Positions 13,532 to 15,789 of a stretch of 15,789 nt of DNA are shown here, piece by piece. Source of the DNA: an uncultured Phycisphaerales bacterium (GTDB lineage Bacteria > Planctomycetota > Phycisphaerae > WQYP01). Position 1 is the stretch's first letter, and each line of letters starts with the position of its first letter. The stretch is from contig CALCHA010000333.1 in assembly GCA_937901265.1 (NCBI GenBank), positions 1-15,789 of the forward strand. The letters run 5' to 3'. A model generated the notes under the pieces. It was not told the origin of the DNA and made no database searches. It was given only the letters and a program-made list of their open reading frames with translations. A program made the position numbers and the translations under genes.

Positions 13532-14113
13532 ATGCAGGAATTGTCGGTCATGCGAGTGGGGGGTTTCGGAGGAAGCACGGTAGGCGGGGGCTGGCACCTC
13601 ACGGCGGCCACACGGGCAGCGGCGGTACGGGTAGAGGGCGGTCCGACGGTTGGTCCGACGGCCAATCCGGCGGCTGCTCCGGTGGTGGGTCCGGCGGCCG
13701 CGCCGGCGACCGTGCCGGTGGCAGCGCCGATCGTCAATGCCCCAGCCCCTGCAGTCGCTCCCGCGACCATGGGCGCCGCCACCACCCAGGAGGCCGGCGT
13801 ACCCGCCACCCAGCCCGCCAAACCGACCTTTTTTGATCAGGCCATGGCCGTGGCACCGCTGATTGTGATGGCGGTCCTGGTGTATCTGCTGCTGTTCCGC
13901 GGCAAACAAAAAGAACAGAAGAAGCACAAAGCCATGATCGCAGAGCTCAAAAAGGGCGACCGGGTCATGACCATCGGGGGGCTGATCGCCCGGGTCGTCG
14001 CGGTCGATGGCGAGGACGTGACGCTGAAAATTGACGAATCCGCCAACGTCAAAGCGGTCTACCGCAAGTCCTCGATCCAACAAGTCCTCGGCGGGGAAGA
14101 GAAAAGCAAATAA
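13532..14113 (+). CDS. yajC: Sec translocon accessory protein YajC with a long Ala/Pro-rich N-terminal extension
   Basis: YajC is a small inner-membrane partner of SecDF in protein export. The C-terminal half is typical: one helix (AMAVAPLIVMAVLVYLLLF, about 104-123), a basic KQKEQKKHK stretch, and the conserved LKKGDRVMTIGGLIARVVAVD region, ending with VTLKIDESANVKAVYRKSSI. The first 100 residues are unusual: a Gly-rich start and then a low-complexity Ala/Pro/Val/Thr run. Normal YajC is about 110 aa, against 193 here. The ATG at 13532 is chosen because AAAGGA lies 7 bases upstream; other in-frame starts upstream lack this. A later start would give a conventional YajC, but the extension frame is clean. 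secD follows 93 bases later on the same strand, a standard gene order. Confidence 0.9.
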   Translation: MQELSVMRVGGFGGSTVGGGWHLTAATRAAAVRVEGGPTVGPTANPAAAPVVGPAAAPATVPVAAPIVNAPAPAVAPATMGAATTQEAGVPATQPAKPTFFDQAMAVAPLIVMAVLVYLLLFRGKQKEQKKHKAMIAELKKGDRVMTIGGLIARVVAVDGEDVTLKIDESANVKAVYRKSSIQQVLGGEEKSK

Positions 14114-14206
14114 GGAGGAGGGTCAGCGACGGCGGGAGGGGCGCGGCGGGCGTGTCGTCAGGCACGTGTGGCCGCGCACCGCTCGTGACCGCAGGCCCGT
14201 TCAGGC

Positions 14207-15453
14207 ATGAAAAATTCGTTGTTGTGGCGTTTTGTCGTCATCTTCTCGGTGATGGCGCTGGCGATTGTGTGCGTGGAGCTGTTTCCGCTCAGGCCGGGCA
14301 TTGACCTGGCCGGCGGCACGTCGCTGCTGTACGAGCTGGACATGGAGAAGGCGGCGGCATCACGCAGCAGCCCGCAGGAGCTCGCCCAGCAGGTCATCGC
14401 GGTGCTCAAGCAGCGCGTCGATCCAGGCGGGCAGATGAACCTGATCTGGCGGGTGGTCGGCGGCAAGCGCATCCAGGTGCAGATGCCGCTACCCAGCAAA
14501 GAGACGCGCAACGCCAAGCTGGCCCTCGAGAAGGCCGAACAGGCCATCCTCGACACCTCCTTGAAGCAATCCGAAGTGCAGTCGGCGCTCTCCAAAACCG
14601 GCGCAGCGCGCGACGCGGCCATCGCCGCCCTGGCGCCCCCGGGAAACCCGCGGCACGACCAGCTGCTGAAGCTGGCCGCGGCGCAGGATGAACTCGCCGC
14701 GGTCAACGCAGAAGCGGCGAAATATGCCGTGGGTCAGACGCCGACCGACCTGCTCGGACGCAAAATTGCCGCCCAAAAAGCCGTGGCAGCTGCCAAAAGC
14801 GCTCTGGAAGAGCTGAACGTCGACCTCGCGACCCTCAAATCCGTCGTGACCGCCGCGGACAATCCCAAAAATACCGAAGCCCAGCAGGCGCTCGACGCCA
14901 TCGTCAAAAACCACACCTCGCAGCGGCAGGAAATCCAGACCTACATCGAAAGCCACCGCAAACTCATGGAGCTCAACGGCGGCGGCGTGGAGGACTCGGC
15001 GGACCTGCAGCGGATGATCACCTCCTCCGGCGTGCTGGATTTCCGCATCACCGTCAACCCGATGGACGTGGGCTACCCCGACGGCGAGCTCTACCAGCAG
15101 GCCCTCAAGAGCCTCAAGGACAATGGCCCCAACAGCCAGATGAAGCTCGGCGGGATCGTCTGCCGCTGGTTCCAGGTGAACCCGAACTGGAAGGACAATT
15201 TTGACCGGGTGGGGTTCGTCACCGGGACCTGGGCGGGCGAGCCCTACGTGTTGTGCTACGACGACGCGACCCGGGCGCTGACGCACGCCGAGGGGCGACG
15301 CCCCTGGAGCGTGCAGGCAGATCGGCCCTACTACGACCCGACCCGCGGGGAAATCATGCCCTTCCACCTCGATCCGATCGGGGCCCGGATGATGGGCGAC
15401 CTCACAGGCGACAACATCGGTCGGCCGATGTGCATCCTCCTCGCTGACAAGGA
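14207..15453 (+). CDS. secD: Protein translocase subunit SecD, 3' part missing
   Basis: SecD uses the proton gradient to complete preprotein translocation. The visible part, about 415 residues, has an N-terminal membrane helix (LLWRFVVIFSVMALAIVCVEL), the family motif PGIDLAGGTSLLYELD, a P1-type strand block (VIAVLKQRVDPGG, GKRIQVQMP), a long charged helical insert at about 104-260, SGVLDFRITV, and the periplasmic ending FHLDPIGARMMGDLTGDNIGRPMCILLADK. The start has only a weak ribosome-binding site. In intact SecD this last block is followed by further P1/P3 sequence and five membrane helices. Here resemblance ends near 15453, where unrelated sequence on the opposite strand begins, although the frame stays open to 15700. 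The coiled-coil insert is much longer than in E. coli SecD and is probably lineage-specific. Confidence 0.9.
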
Positions 15454-15467
15454 GAGCTCGGCGCCGA
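15444..15467. other. Junction between secD and an efflux-adaptor gene (likely assembly chimera)
   Basis: SecD-like coding on the plus strand can be followed to about 15451, and adaptor-like coding on the minus strand to about 15454. The bases around GAGCTCGGCGCCG read sensibly in both genes (SSAP in SecD, VGAEL in the adaptor), so a short shared sequence may mark the join. Neither gene has its expected continuation and there is no intergenic DNA. Confidence 0.7.
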
Positions 15468-15789
15468 CGCTCACGACGTCGCCTTCGTTCACCGGCCGCT
15501 TCGACACGATGCCAGCCAGCGGCGAGCGGATCACGGCGTCGCTCAGCTGCTTCTGCGCGTTCACCAGCCGTGCCCGTGCGTCGGCGAGCGCGGCCTCGTC
15601 GGCCGGCTGGCGCTGCCGCGCCTGGTCGAGATCGCGTGTCGCGAGGGCGCCAGCCTTGACGAGCGTCTCGGTGCGGTCGGCCTCGCGCCGGGCGACGTAG
15701 CGCTGGTTCTCGGCCGAGCGCACGGCCGACTGCGCGGACTGCCGCGCGTCGTCGAGCGCCTGCGCCTCGATCCGTCCCAGCAGCTGCCC
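15454..15789 (-). CDS. Internal fragment of an HlyD/AcrA-type RND efflux periplasmic adaptor (partial at both ends)
   Basis: The minus strand is open from the window edge and gives 112 residues with a clear membrane-fusion-protein pattern. GQLLGRIEA is the end of the first lipoyl half. A long Ala/Arg/Glu-rich coiled-coil hairpin follows, including ERTLV-type text (TETLVKAGALATRDLDQA) and ADARARLVNAQKQL. The second lipoyl half is AVIRSPLAGIVSKRPVNEGD then VVSVGAEL. The next residues should be a strand such as FTIVD, but the frame instead runs antisense into secD. Such adaptors link an inner-membrane RND pump to an outer-membrane channel. It probably belongs to another locus or organism; see the junction at 15444-15467. 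Confidence 0.8.

Noticed and set aside
15454..15700. Continuation of the SecD frame after the junction
   Set aside because: The residues are Ser/Arg/Ala-rich without membrane helices or SecD motifs. The opposite strand gives a clear HlyD-type protein instead.

Overview
The window is a GC-rich bacterial segment. It is most likely from a planctomycete of the Phycisphaerae type or a close relative. This assignment is inferred from an unusual SecD with a long coiled-coil insert, a YajC with an Ala/Pro-rich extension, a RAYT transposase inside paired REP-like palindromes, tandem secreted SGNH esterases, and housekeeping genes using GC-ending codons. No rRNA or tRNA gene and no CRISPR array was seen.

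Layout. Positions 1-490 hold the end of one unrecognised membrane protein and a complete small three-helix membrane protein. A BaiN/HI0933-type flavoprotein (689-2131, +) converges on two minus-strand, tandem, secreted esterases of the rhamnogalacturonan acetylesterase (CE12-like) type. The esterases are probably co-transcribed and end at an intrinsic terminator that lies inside the 3' end of the flavoprotein gene. From 4378 to 11497 all genes are on the plus strand: a RidA-family protein, a 747-aa membrane protein of unknown function with an EF-hand-like loop, a membrane-anchored GT2 glycosyltransferase, a 79-aa small protein overlapping a nucleotidyltransferase gene, then murA and dapB. The last two serve peptidoglycan precursor synthesis (UDP-MurNAc and meso-diaminopimelate/lysine).

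Positions 11523-12181 are a compact REP/RAYT island. A 149-aa Y1 (HUH) transposase on the minus strand is bracketed by mirror-image arrays of two different palindromes. The island lies between dapB and the 3' end of tgt (minus strand), which carries an in-frame insertion built from a 7-bp repeat. tgt is divergent from yajC and secD, which encode parts of the Sec translocon.

At about 15453 the secD frame stops resembling SecD. From there to the window end the minus strand encodes an internal piece of an HlyD/AcrA-type efflux adaptor. Two unrelated genes cut at the same point without intergenic DNA look like a chimeric assembly join, or less likely a real rearrangement. Sequence beyond about 15453 should not be assigned to the same organism without read support.

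The features most worth following up are the symmetrical REP/RAYT island, the repeat-derived insertion in tgt, the small-protein/nucleotidyltransferase pair, the poly-C tracts at the start of the second esterase, and the terminal junction.
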